A DNA stretch of 6,411 nt from Gammaproteobacteria bacterium (GCA_030625445.1 DAOUQU010000100.1:1-6411), one strand, 5' to 3'; numbered from the stretch's first letter, positions 1 through 5,823 are shown. Translations and numbers: made by a program. Notes: generated from the sequence alone by a model not told the origin.

Positions 1-966
1 CAGTGCCTCGATCACATCCTGGTGTGCTGCGCCGTTTCCCAGCGCTACAGCGATGTTTCTCAGCCAGCGTTCATGGCCGATACGGCGGATGGCGGAACCC
101 TCCGTGTTACGTAGAAACTTCTCTTCATCCCATGCAAACAGCTCCAGCAAAGTGGCGGTGTCGAGCTGATGTCTGGGCAGGAAGTCGCTCTCGGCACTGT
201 TGCCGGCGAAGCGGTTCCACGGACAGATGGCCATGCAGTCATCGCAACCATAGATGCGGTTCCCCAGCATGGCTCTGAATTCAACAGGAATTGCGCCTTT
301 GAGTTCAATCGTCAGATAGGAGATGCAGCGCCTGGCATCCACCACATAGGGGGCGACAATCGCCTGTGTGGGACAAATGTCGATGCAGGCGATGCAATTG
401 CCGCAGTGCGCCTGCGTTGGTTCATCGACGGGCAGGGGAAGATCGGTGTAGATCTCTCCCAGAAAAAACCAGGATCCGGCATGCTGATTGATGAGATTGC
501 TGTGCTTGCCAATCCATCCCAGTCCCGCTTTTTGCGCCAACGGCTTCTCCAGCACCGGAGCAGAGTCAACAAACACACGGTGACCATAATCCCCGATCTC
601 ATGCGTGATCTTCTTCGCCAGGGCAGCAAGACGTTTACGCACGGTTTTGTGATAATCACGTCCCAGTGCATAACGCGATATAAAAGCCTGCGCCGGGTTG
701 TCGATAACAGCGAACAGATCCTCATTGCTGTCAGGCAGAAAATCCATGCGTACAGAGATGACACGCACTGTACCGGGGAGCAACTCATCAGGGCGACTGC
801 GTTTGCTTCCATGCCGCGCCATATACTCCATGTCGCCATGAAATCCCTGCCGCAGCCACTGGTGCAGATGGTTCTCCGCCTCGGTAAGATCCGTATCGGT
901 AATACCGAGCTGCTGAAATCCCAGTTCCATGCCCCATTGTTTGATTTTTCGGGCGAGCGATTGCAT
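1..966 (-). CDS. queG: Epoxyqueuosine reductase QueG (3' end outside window)
   Basis: Cytoplasmic cobalamin- and iron-sulfur-dependent enzyme that reduces epoxyqueuosine to queuosine at the wobble position of tRNAs with GUN anticodons, the final step of the pathway. The reading frame is open from ATG at 966 to base 1 (322 codons, no stop). E. coli QueG is about 379 residues, so the C-terminal tail, including part of the HEAT-like region, is missing. Visible motifs: RYALGRDYHK (99-108, cobalamin-binding region), VDSAPVLE (133-140) with D134, the proposed general acid in this family, GWIGKHSNLI (150-159), a first cluster CGNCIACIDICP (C188, C191, C194, C198), C214, and a second cluster CDDCMAICPW (C241, C244, C248). 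The ATG was chosen because the N-terminus fits the family and the heptamer repeat with no further good start lies just upstream. No Shine-Dalgarno is visible: the ATG directly follows AAAACCTTCCT. It is divergent from nnr, as in E. coli. Identity is very secure. Confidence 0.96.
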   Translation of the reverse strand, partial: MQSLARKIKQWGMELGFQQLGITDTDLTEAENHLHQWLRQGFHGDMEYMARHGSKRSRPDELLPGTVRVISVRMDFLPDSNEDLFAVIDNPAQAFISRYALGRDYHKTVRKRLAALAKKITHEIGDYGHRVFVDSAPVLEKPLAQKAGLGWIGKHSNLINQHAGSWFFLGEIYTDLPLPVDEPTQAHCGNCIACIDICPTQAIVAPYVVDARRCISYLTIELKGAIPVEFRAMLGNRIYGCDDCMAICPWNRFAGNSAESDFLPRHQLDTATLLELFAWDEEKFLRNTEGSAIRRIGHERWLRNIAVALGNGAAHQDVIEAL

Positions 967-970
967 AGGA

Positions 971-998
971 AGGTTTTAAGTTTTAGGTTTTAAGTTTT
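971..998 (-). repeat. Heptamer repeat array in the queG leader
   Basis: Four exact-phase 7-bp units lie here, reading on the plus strand AGGTTTT, AAGTTTT, AGGTTTT, AAGTTTT. In the sense direction of queG this is alternating AAAACTT and AAAACCT, ending four bases (TCCT) before the ATG at 966. The array therefore occupies the ribosome-binding position, and no purine-rich Shine-Dalgarno is present. The same unit recurs at the nnr, ycgN and ilvD starts and at the 4155 convergent junction. Function is unknown. Confidence 0.9.
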
Positions 999-1050
999 AT
1001 GTGGTTGGTGCGATACGTTTGGCCATTGCGTGATTTTCATCAGAGTATGT

Positions 1051-1075
1051 TGATACAGTCTCAATACCTGTATCA
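1051..1075. promoter_or_regulatory. Perfect 8-bp inverted repeat, candidate operator
   Basis: TGATACAG (1051-1058) and its exact reverse complement CTGTATCA (1068-1075) are separated by 9 bp, in the middle of the queG/nnr divergent spacer. The total length of 25 bp, with arm centres 17 bp apart, is compatible with a dimeric DNA-binding regulator. It sits just upstream of a candidate nnr promoter. The short arms and AT-rich loop make a strong RNA hairpin less likely. No regulator is identified. Outside it, TGGTTGG (1002-1008) and CCAACCA (1124-1130) form a wider 7-bp inverted pair. Confidence 0.4.
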
Positions 1076-1078
1076 TGT

Positions 1079-1108
1079 CTGAAAATCGACACACAACTGC
1101 TATATGAT
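1079..1108 (+). promoter_or_regulatory. Candidate sigma-70-like promoter for nnr
   Basis: CTGAAA (1079-1084, four of six matches to TTGACA) is followed after 18 bp by TATGAT (1103-1108, five of six matches to TATAAT). An alternative reading is an extended -10, TG-C-TATATG (1098-1106), with a 16-bp spacer. It lies 73 bp before the nnr start, so the transcript leader would contain the heptamer array. This is a by-eye match only. Confidence 0.3.
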
Positions 1109-1141
1109 TAATTGCACTCTGTTCCAACCATACACGAAACC

Positions 1142-1178
1142 AACCTAAAACCTAAAACATAATACTTAAAACCTCCCC
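1142..1178 (+). repeat. Heptamer repeat array in the nnr leader
   Basis: Units in the sense direction of nnr are AACCT (1142-1146, partial), AAAACCT (1147-1153), AAAACAT (1154-1160), AATACTT (1161-1167) and AAAACCT (1168-1174), then CCCCGCC and the ATG at 1182. The 7-bp phase holds up to the start codon. The last part, ACTTAAAACCTCCCC (1164-1178), is repeated exactly, inverted, at 5692-5706 upstream of ycgN. With the queG array it forms an imperfect inverted pair bracketing the divergent spacer. No Shine-Dalgarno precedes the ATG. Confidence 0.88.
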
Positions 1179-1181
1179 GCC

Positions 1182-2687
1182 ATGCCCGAAGAACGACGCA
1201 TTCAACACCCTGCCCAACTTCTTCCGCACGCCCTCTATCGTTCGGAACAGGTGCGCAGGCTGGATCATACGGCCATACACCATTTCGGTATTGCCGGAGA
1301 GGCGTTAATGGAGAGGGCAGGGGCCTTCGGCTTTGCCACGCTGCAGCGCTATTGGCCGCAGGCAAAATCCATCACTGTTGTGTGTGGCACGGGCAACAAC
1401 GGCGGCGATGGTTATGTGATTGCCAGGTTGGCGCATGAAGCGGGATTGGCAGTCACTCTTCTGCAGCTTGGCGATCACGACAAGCTGCGTGGAGATGCAG
1501 CCATCAATGCCAGGCGCTGCCAGGCGTTGCAGCTGAAGCGGGAGCCTTTCCGGCAGATCCCGAACAATACAGATGTCATCGTTGACGCCATTCTTGGAAC
1601 CGGACTGGAACGCAATGTCGAAGGAGATTGGGCCGAAGCGCTGCAAGCAATCAACCAGCACCGCGCAGGGGTTCTTGCCATCGATATCCCCTCCGGGCTC
1701 AACTCGGATACGGGCGCCGTAATGGGAACTGCGGTCAGAGCCGATGTCACCACAACCTTTATCGCACTCAAACAGGGGATGTTCACTGCAGCAGCAGCGG
1801 ACTATTGCGGCGAGATCCTGTTTGACGCCCTTGATATTCCGGCGCGCCTCTATGCAACGGAACTTCTCAGCGCAAGAAGAGGCGACTGGAAACGGCAGCG
1901 ACAACTGCTGCCACAGCGGCCCCGCAGCTCGCACAAGGGTGATTGTGGGCATGTGCTGGTGGTTGGCGGCGCGCCGGGATTCAGCGGTGCAGTCAGGCTT
2001 GCAGGGGAGGGCGCACTGCGCAGCGGCGCCGGTCTGGTCTCAGTGGCAACAGATGCCACGCATGCAGGCCTGATTGCGGCTTCCCGACCGGAGCTGATGT
2101 GTCATGGCATCGACAATCCAGCTGAACTGGAACCGCTGCTGCAGCGATGCTCTGTGGTCGCCATTGGTACGGGGCTGGGGCAGAACGCCTGGGGACAATC
2201 CCTGTTTGAGTGTATTCTGAAGTGTAATAAACCCCTGGTTGTTGATGCTGATGCACTTAACCTGCTTGCACAGCATCCGCAGCAGCGACGCGACTGGATC
2301 CTCACGCCTCACCCGGGAGAGGCTGCAAGACTGCTGGGGGTGACAATCCCTGAGATTCAGAGTGATCGATTTTCTGCAGCACAACAGCTGCAGCAGCGCT
2401 ATGATGGCGTGATCGTATTAAAAGGCGCCGGCACTCTTATTCACTCTCCGGGCCACCGTCCACCCGCCGTCTGCGGCCAGGGGAATCCGGGAATGGCGAC
2501 AGGGGGGAGTGGAGATGTGCTCACGGGTGTCATTGCCGGACTCATTGCCCAGGGCTTTGAATTACAAGATTCAGCAGAGACAGGCGTGTGTGTGCATGCA
2601 GCAGCAGGTGACCTGGCCGCACAGGATGGAGAGCGGGGCATGATAGCCAGTGATCTGTTTCCTTACATTCGAAAACTACTGCAATGA
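1182..2687 (+). CDS. nnr: Bifunctional NAD(P)H-hydrate epimerase / ADP-dependent (S)-NAD(P)H-hydrate dehydratase (YjeF family)
   Basis: Cytoplasmic repair enzyme for NAD(P)HX, the hydrated, inactive form of NAD(P)H. The N-terminal YjeF_N domain (about 15-225) interconverts R and S epimers. The C-terminal ribokinase-like domain (about 245-500) dehydrates the S form at the cost of ADP. Seen in the sequence: GTGNNGGDG (69-77) and VDAILGTGL with D135 in the epimerase half, DIPSGLNSDTG (168-178), then KGDCGHVLVVGGAPGFSGA (252-270), TPHPGEAARLL (375-385) and NPGMATGGSGDVLTG (435-449), the nucleotide-binding motif of the dehydratase. At 501 residues it is the usual length for the fused form (E. coli YjeF, about 515). 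The ATG at 1182 was chosen because LPHALYRSEQVRRLD begins at residue 14, near the family's usual N-terminus. It is divergent from queG and upstream of tsaE as in E. coli, but the usual tight junction to tsaE is opened by REP hairpins. Confidence 0.96.
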   Translation: MPEERRIQHPAQLLPHALYRSEQVRRLDHTAIHHFGIAGEALMERAGAFGFATLQRYWPQAKSITVVCGTGNNGGDGYVIARLAHEAGLAVTLLQLGDHDKLRGDAAINARRCQALQLKREPFRQIPNNTDVIVDAILGTGLERNVEGDWAEALQAINQHRAGVLAIDIPSGLNSDTGAVMGTAVRADVTTTFIALKQGMFTAAAADYCGEILFDALDIPARLYATELLSARRGDWKRQRQLLPQRPRSSHKGDCGHVLVVGGAPGFSGAVRLAGEGALRSGAGLVSVATDATHAGLIAASRPELMCHGIDNPAELEPLLQRCSVVAIGTGLGQNAWGQSLFECILKCNKPLVVDADALNLLAQHPQQRRDWILTPHPGEAARLLGVTIPEIQSDRFSAAQQLQQRYDGVIVLKGAGTLIHSPGHRPPAVCGQGNPGMATGGSGDVLTGVIAGLIAQGFELQDSAETGVCVHAAAGDLAAQDGERGMIASDLFPYIRKLLQ

Positions 2688-2707
2688 AAAACATCCCGGA
2701 AACATCC

Positions 2708-2738
2708 GGCGCAATGCGCTCCAATTATTGCGCCCTAC
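2708..2738 (-). repeat. REP-like hairpin, type 1 (GTAGGGCGCAAT head)
   Basis: GGCGCAAT (2708-2715) and ATTGCGCC (2727-2734) form a perfect 8-bp stem with an 11-nt loop. Read on the minus strand, the element begins GTAGGGCGCAATAA, the style of a GTAG-headed palindromic repeat common between genes in gammaproteobacteria. It lies 20 bp after the nnr stop. There is no T-run, so it is not a standard intrinsic terminator. Confidence 0.7.
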
Positions 2739-2745
2739 GGGCCAA

Positions 2746-2814
2746 TCGCGGTCGGAAGACCGCTCCTACAAATACCTCCTGCGTCTTAACGTAGGAGCGG
2801 TCTTCCGACCGCGA
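2746..2814. repeat. REP pair (BIME-like), GTAGGAGCGG type, 24-bp perfect inverted repeat
   Basis: The left arm (2746-2769) and right arm (2791-2814) are perfect 24-bp reverse complements with a 21-nt spacer. Each arm is itself a small palindrome: GCGGTC-GGAA-GACCGC on the left and GCGGTC-TTCC-GACCGC on the right, next to a GTAGGAGC head. This is the architecture of two REP elements in opposite orientation, the form mobilised by RAYT (REP-associated tyrosine transposase) enzymes; no RAYT gene is in the window. In the nnr-tsaE transcript it would fold into one long stem or two small hairpins, ending 7 nt before the tsaE ATG. Such elements often modulate mRNA stability or attract gyrase or integration host factor; which applies here is unknown. 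Confidence 0.92.
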
Positions 2815-2821
2815 AACGCAG

Positions 2822-3331
2822 ATGAATCATCCAGCGATTCTTTCCGAGATCAAACTCCATTCCCAACAGCAGCAAGAGGCATTCGGTGCGCTGCTGGCCG
2901 GAGTATTGCCAAAGCATGCCGTGATTTTTCTCGAGGGTGAGCTCGGGGCAGGGAAGACCACACTGGTGCGTGGCATTCTGCGTGGCTTTGGCTGGTCAGG
3001 CACGGTAAAGAGTCCGACCTACACGATTCTCGAACCCTACGAACTGCCGCAGCAGAATCTCTACCATTTTGATCTCTACAGGCTCGCCGATGCCGAAGAG
3101 CTGGAGTATCTGGGGCTGCGGGAGTTGCTCGGTGAGGGGCTGCTCTTTTTCGAGTGGCCTGAACGTGGTGAAGTATTGCTGCCGGCAGCGGATATCATCG
3201 TGAATATTCAGCATGAGAAATCTGCCAGAGTGTTAAAATTTAAAATTCGGGATCCACATCTGCAGCATCAGATTGCTGCAATCATACAGAGTTTTGAACA
3301 TGGGTTATCTGCGTCACCTGAAAAGTTGTAA
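2822..3331 (+). CDS. tsaE: tRNA threonylcarbamoyladenosine biosynthesis ATPase TsaE
   Basis: Small cytoplasmic P-loop ATPase of the TsaBDE complex, needed to make t6A at position 37 of ANN-decoding tRNAs. Seen: Walker A GELGAGKTT (39-47), SPTYTILEPY (64-73), HFDLYRL (82-88) and EWPERG (111-116), in the family's order and spacing. It is 169 residues, slightly longer than E. coli YjeE (about 153) because of a C-terminal extension. The ATG at 2822 gives a normal N-terminus before the first beta strand, but only 7 nt separate it from the end of a 24-bp REP arm, and no Shine-Dalgarno is visible. A stable hairpin there could limit ribosome access, so expression may depend on coupling or on hairpin melting. 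It follows nnr as in E. coli; its 3' end overlaps the next gene by 32 bp. Confidence 0.96.
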   Translation: MNHPAILSEIKLHSQQQQEAFGALLAGVLPKHAVIFLEGELGAGKTTLVRGILRGFGWSGTVKSPTYTILEPYELPQQNLYHFDLYRLADAEELEYLGLRELLGEGLLFFEWPERGEVLLPAADIIVNIQHEKSARVLKFKIRDPHLQHQIAAIIQSFEHGLSASPEKL

Positions 3332-4157
3332 CAACTTTGATCCACACATCTATACTCCCTTCAGGCTCGATGGCAAACAGGTTGGCTGGGTAACACAGCA
3401 ATTCTGCGAGCGTCTGCAGCAGGAGCCAATCTTTATCATCCATGATGACGAGATTACACTCATTCCGGAACTGCAACACTTTCAACAGCGAACCGACGCA
3501 TTGGCGGAGGTGGTCGTTAAACTGCACCGGGAAGGCCTGGTCAACACCATCCTGAACGAACCCTATGCGTTCACCGATGGTCCCAGGGATGAGGCGTTAT
3601 GTCTCATCGATCGCGCTGCAGCAGTACTCTTTGGTCTGCGCTCCTTCGGACAGCATGTGAATGGCTTTGTACGCACCGGAAGCGGTATTCGGATGTGGGT
3701 TGGCCGCCGCGCAAAAGACCGTTTTCTGTTCCCCGGTAAACTCGACCAGATCGTTGCCGGCGGCCTTCCATGGGGTGTGACCCTTGAAGAAAATCTGAAA
3801 AAGGAGTGTTATGAAGAGGCAGGTATTGCCGCCGATGTTGCCATGCAGGCAAAACCGGTGGGTATTATTCGCTACCAGCTCAGCAGTGAGCGCGGTGGCA
3901 AGCAAGATCTGCTCTACTGCTACGATCTCGAATTAGCGTCCGATTTTCAGCCGTACTGTACCGATGGTGAAGTGGATGAGTTCTACCTGATGTCACTGGA
4001 GGAGATCGCGATCCTGATCAGGGAGAGCGATGAATTCAAACTCAACTGCAACCTGGTGATCATCGATTTTCTGATCCGTCACGGCTGGCTGCAGCCGCAT
4101 GAACCCGATTATGTAGAACTGGCGTCCGGATTGAACAATCCGCCGGATAGGTTTTAG
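3300..4157 (+). CDS. DUF4743-type Nudix hydrolase (possible oxidised-thiamine-diphosphate hydrolase)
   Basis: 285 residues. Residues 1-115 form the DUF4743 domain that precedes the Nudix fold in this family; GYLRHLKSCNNFD (2-14) is its typical opening. The Nudix domain covers about 120-260. Its box spans 154-176 and ends KECYEEAGI, with E169, E172 and E173 available for metal binding; the first conserved Glu is Val160 and the usual Arg is Lys168, so the box is degenerate. Plant and yeast relatives with this architecture (Nudix20/24, YJR142W) remove the diphosphate product of oxo- and oxy-thiamine, pre-empting cofactor damage. That substrate is inferred here, not shown. ATG 3300 is preferred over an upstream TTG at 3273 because it matches the family N-terminus. 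It overlaps tsaE by 32 bp in another frame, indicating one transcript. In E. coli, amiB occupies this slot. The stop codon lies in a heptamer repeat. Confidence 0.88.
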   Translation: MGYLRHLKSCNNFDPHIYTPFRLDGKQVGWVTQQFCERLQQEPIFIIHDDEITLIPELQHFQQRTDALAEVVVKLHREGLVNTILNEPYAFTDGPRDEALCLIDRAAAVLFGLRSFGQHVNGFVRTGSGIRMWVGRRAKDRFLFPGKLDQIVAGGLPWGVTLEENLKKECYEEAGIAADVAMQAKPVGIIRYQLSSERGGKQDLLYCYDLELASDFQPYCTDGEVDEFYLMSLEEIAILIRESDEFKLNCNLVIIDFLIRHGWLQPHEPDYVELASGLNNPPDRF

Positions 4158-4176
4158 GTGTTAGGTTTTAGGTTAA
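4149..4176 (+). repeat. Heptamer repeat array at the convergent gene junction
   Basis: Units AGGTTTT (4149-4155), AGGTGTT (4156-4162), AGGTTTT (4163-4169) and AGGTTAA (4170-4176) are in perfect 7-bp phase. The first unit runs through the stop codon of the Nudix gene (TAG, 4155-4157), and the array encodes the last residues, roughly NLKPNT, and the TAA (4156-4154) of the DUF3549 gene on the other strand. This is the only copy of the array not at a start codon. No hairpin terminator is visible at this junction. Confidence 0.88.
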
Positions 4177-5230
4177 AACCGGTGCTCTTTTTGAATTGTT
4201 CGAAGCGCTTCGCAACAGCGCTGTTTTTCTCTGCTTGTTTGAGCGTTTCCATCAGGGGTTGATGCACAGCCGGTATAAAAAGCAGATCTTGCAATAGCTG
4301 GTCAAAACCCTGCTGCTCGATACTTTCATTGGCCAGCGCATGCAAAAACATTTGCGCAAATTCCGGCTGCAGCAGCAACTCCCAGGCACGTGCGGAGATG
4401 GCTGCGAGTACTTCGATGTCGCTTGCCAATGTTGCATGCAGCAGCACCGACTCGAAGGCGGAGTGCTGAATGGAGGTTGCACTGCTGTTGGAGAGCGCCC
4501 GCAGCAGTGCGGCAGTTTGGGGAATATCGGGCTGTGTGGACTGCAACTGCTGCTGGAGAAGTTGCGCCAGCGGTGTCGCGATGCTGTGCGGAACCGGCTC
4601 GTTTTCCAGGCAGTGGCACAGTGCAATCAGGGGTTCCGGCGGCAGATGGGGCAGGGCGGATGCAATGCGCTCTTCATGTTGAGCATACCTGGCTGCAATA
4701 TCAGCAATCCCCTGGTAGCCGACGAAACTCCACTGATCCCATCCCGGCTTGCCATCAAAGTAGTCCATGGCATGGGCATAGAAGCGTGACGGCTCCCGGT
4801 TCAGATCAACTGAAACTTTGGCATGGAACACGGCAAGACGATCTTCCCGTGGTTTGAAGGTGCAGGGATTGTCTTTCAAGGCGTCCTGCAGCTGGCTGGC
4901 GTCGCTCTGCTGTTGGTTGTAGCGCCACGCCTCGAGCAGGCGCTGTAGAAAATAGTCGCGGGATGGCTGCACCAGTTTTGCCTGCTCATCGAGGGGCAGA
5001 TGCAGAAACCAGATCTGTATCTGCTGTGTATCATCACTCTCCATGAGCAAACCGAACCAGGCCTGGCGCATCAGGGGAGCAGGCCAGCTGAGCCCGGCAT
5101 TTTCAAATTGCAAAAAGCGTTCACGGCTGACTTTGTGCACGCGCCGCCCCATGTCATAGAGACGCACTCTTACACCGGACTCCTCCAGCAGATGAATCAG
5201 TGTCGATGGTGCCGCTGATCGGGTCGTCAT
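4154..5230 (-). CDS. DUF3549 family protein, function unknown
   Basis: 358 residues, predicted soluble, with no signal peptide or membrane segment visible. The N-terminal part resembles the DUF3549 family of gammaproteobacteria: RVRLYDMGRRVHKVSRERF (21-39), then QIWFLHLPLDEQ (72-83) and SRDYFLQRLLEA (90-101). A central segment, FYAHAMDYFDGKPGWDQW (150-167), is followed by a leucine/alanine-rich helical C-terminal half that may form HEAT-like or other alpha-solenoid repeats (my inference). No catalytic motif is recognised. ATG at 5230 is preferred over the in-frame GTG at 5239 because it forms an ATGA stop/start overlap with ycgN, with GGA just upstream, suggesting translational coupling. The last codons come from a heptamer repeat, so the natural C-terminus may have been altered by repeat insertion. 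The gene converges on the Nudix gene with a 4-bp overlap (4154-4157). Confidence 0.85.
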   Translation of the reverse strand: MTTRSAAPSTLIHLLEESGVRVRLYDMGRRVHKVSRERFLQFENAGLSWPAPLMRQAWFGLLMESDDTQQIQIWFLHLPLDEQAKLVQPSRDYFLQRLLEAWRYNQQQSDASQLQDALKDNPCTFKPREDRLAVFHAKVSVDLNREPSRFYAHAMDYFDGKPGWDQWSFVGYQGIADIAARYAQHEERIASALPHLPPEPLIALCHCLENEPVPHSIATPLAQLLQQQLQSTQPDIPQTAALLRALSNSSATSIQHSAFESVLLHATLASDIEVLAAISARAWELLLQPEFAQMFLHALANESIEQQGFDQLLQDLLFIPAVHQPLMETLKQAEKNSAVAKRFEQFKKSTGFNLKPNT

Positions 5231-5670
5231 TTCATCCACGTAATAATATGATGCACCAGATCATCGGCATCATCTTCGCACACACAGCGTCCCTTGATGC
5301 TGTTGCCGGATTGCATCACTGTTTCGGGGTTGCCTGAAACCAATGGATGCCACTGCGGCAGCTCTTTCCCCTCCTGCAGCAGCCGATAGGCGCAGGTGGA
5401 GGGCAGCCAGTAGGGGTCGTCGAGGTTGTCAACCGTCAGGGTAACGCAGTCAGAGACCAGTGTGGAGCGGTTGCGATAATCTGTGCATTGACCACTCTTC
5501 ACATCCAGCAGCCGGCAATGCACATTGGTGAAATAGATATCCCGCGTCTCCTCATCCTCTAGACGATGCAGACAGCACTTGGCGCAGCCGTCACAGAGCG
5601 CTTCCCACTCGTCGCGGGTCATCTCATCGAGAGATTTGTTACGCCAGAATTCCGGCTCAAGATTAGACAT
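5227..5670 (-). CDS. ycgN: YcgN family cysteine cluster protein (UPF0260), function unknown
   Basis: 147 residues, near the E. coli YcgN length of about 153. It opens with FWRNKSLDEMTRDEWEALCD (9-28) and carries the family's cysteine cluster CDGCAKCC (C26, C29, C32, C33), then C52, C62, C75 and C93, with YWLPSTCAYRL (87-97) and a CVC near the end (C129, C131). The cysteine pattern resembles that of metal- or iron-sulfur-binding CxxCxxCC proteins, but neither the metal nor the reaction is known for this family. It is cytoplasmic by appearance. It is the first gene of a two-gene unit with the DUF3549 gene (ATGA overlap). The ATG at 5670 fits the family start. The bases before it are C-rich repeat (CCTCCCTT), with no Shine-Dalgarno. 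It is divergent from ilvD. Confidence 0.93.
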   Translation of the reverse strand: MSNLEPEFWRNKSLDEMTRDEWEALCDGCAKCCLHRLEDEETRDIYFTNVHCRLLDVKSGQCTDYRNRSTLVSDCVTLTVDNLDDPYWLPSTCAYRLLQEGKELPQWHPLVSGNPETVMQSGNSIKGRCVCEDDADDLVHHIITWMK

Positions 5671-5672
5671 AA

Positions 5673-5728
5673 GGGAGGTTTGGGGAGGTTTGGGGAGGTT
5701 TTAAGTTTTTAGGTTTTAGGTTTTAAGT
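5673..5728 (-). repeat. Mixed decamer and heptamer repeat array in the ycgN leader
   Basis: Nearest ycgN is a 10-bp unit, AGGTTTGGGG, at 5676-5685 and 5686-5695, preceded by GGG. It then grades into heptamers AGGTTTT (5696-5702), AAGTTTTT (5703-5710, one extra T), AGGTTTT (5711-5717) and AGGTTTT (5718-5724). In the sense direction the leader is AAAACCT units followed by C-rich AAACCTCCCC units up to the ATG. The plus strand here has at least six GG or longer runs within about 27 bases and could form a two-layer G-quadruplex. The 15-bp piece at 5692-5706 matches the nnr leader exactly, inverted. Confidence 0.88.
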
Positions 5729-5730
5729 AG

Positions 5731-5745
5731 AATAGTGCTACTATT
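5731..5745. promoter_or_regulatory. Short perfect palindrome in the ycgN/ilvD divergent spacer
   Basis: AATAGT (5731-5736) and ACTATT (5740-5745) are perfect 6-bp arms around GCT. It lies between ycgN (start 61 bp away) and ilvD, beside an AT-rich TAAAAT on the minus strand (5748-5743) that could be a -10 for ycgN, though no good -35 is seen. It could be an operator or chance; support is weak. Confidence 0.25.
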
Positions 5746-5823
5746 TTAACCTGAAAGCAAGACTCCAGCGACAGATGAGTATCGCTTAATTGCCGCGCAA
5801 CTCCAAACCCTGACGCTCAATCG

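Noticed and set aside
169..993. Long plus-strand open reading frame opposite queG
   Set aside because: It is antisense to queG over nearly its whole length, has no recognisable domain, and queG on the other strand shows full family motifs. It is a shadow frame.
971..1178. Telomere-like or CRISPR interpretation of the heptamer arrays
   Set aside because: The units resemble plant telomere repeats only superficially and lie inside a bacterial chromosome. There are no 20-50 bp repeats with unique spacers, so this is not CRISPR.
1305..1952. 215-codon minus-strand open frame inside nnr
   Set aside because: It mirrors the strongly conserved nnr frame, with no recognisable motif or ribosome-binding site.
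2746..2814. Intrinsic terminator after nnr
   Set aside because: No T-tract follows either arm, and each arm has internal REP-style palindromes with a GTAG head, so a REP pair explains the sequence better.
3273..3299. Upstream TTG start adding nine residues to the Nudix protein
   Set aside because: The extra residues do not match the family N-terminus, whereas ATG at 3300 gives the typical opening.
5231..5239. GTG start adding three residues to the DUF3549 protein
   Set aside because: The ATG at 5230 forms the standard ATGA overlap with the ycgN stop and is the simpler start.
5746..5823. Promoter, leader peptide or attenuator for ilvD
   Set aside because: No convincing -35/-10 pair, no Ile/Leu/Val-rich small reading frame and no terminator hairpin were found in this stretch.
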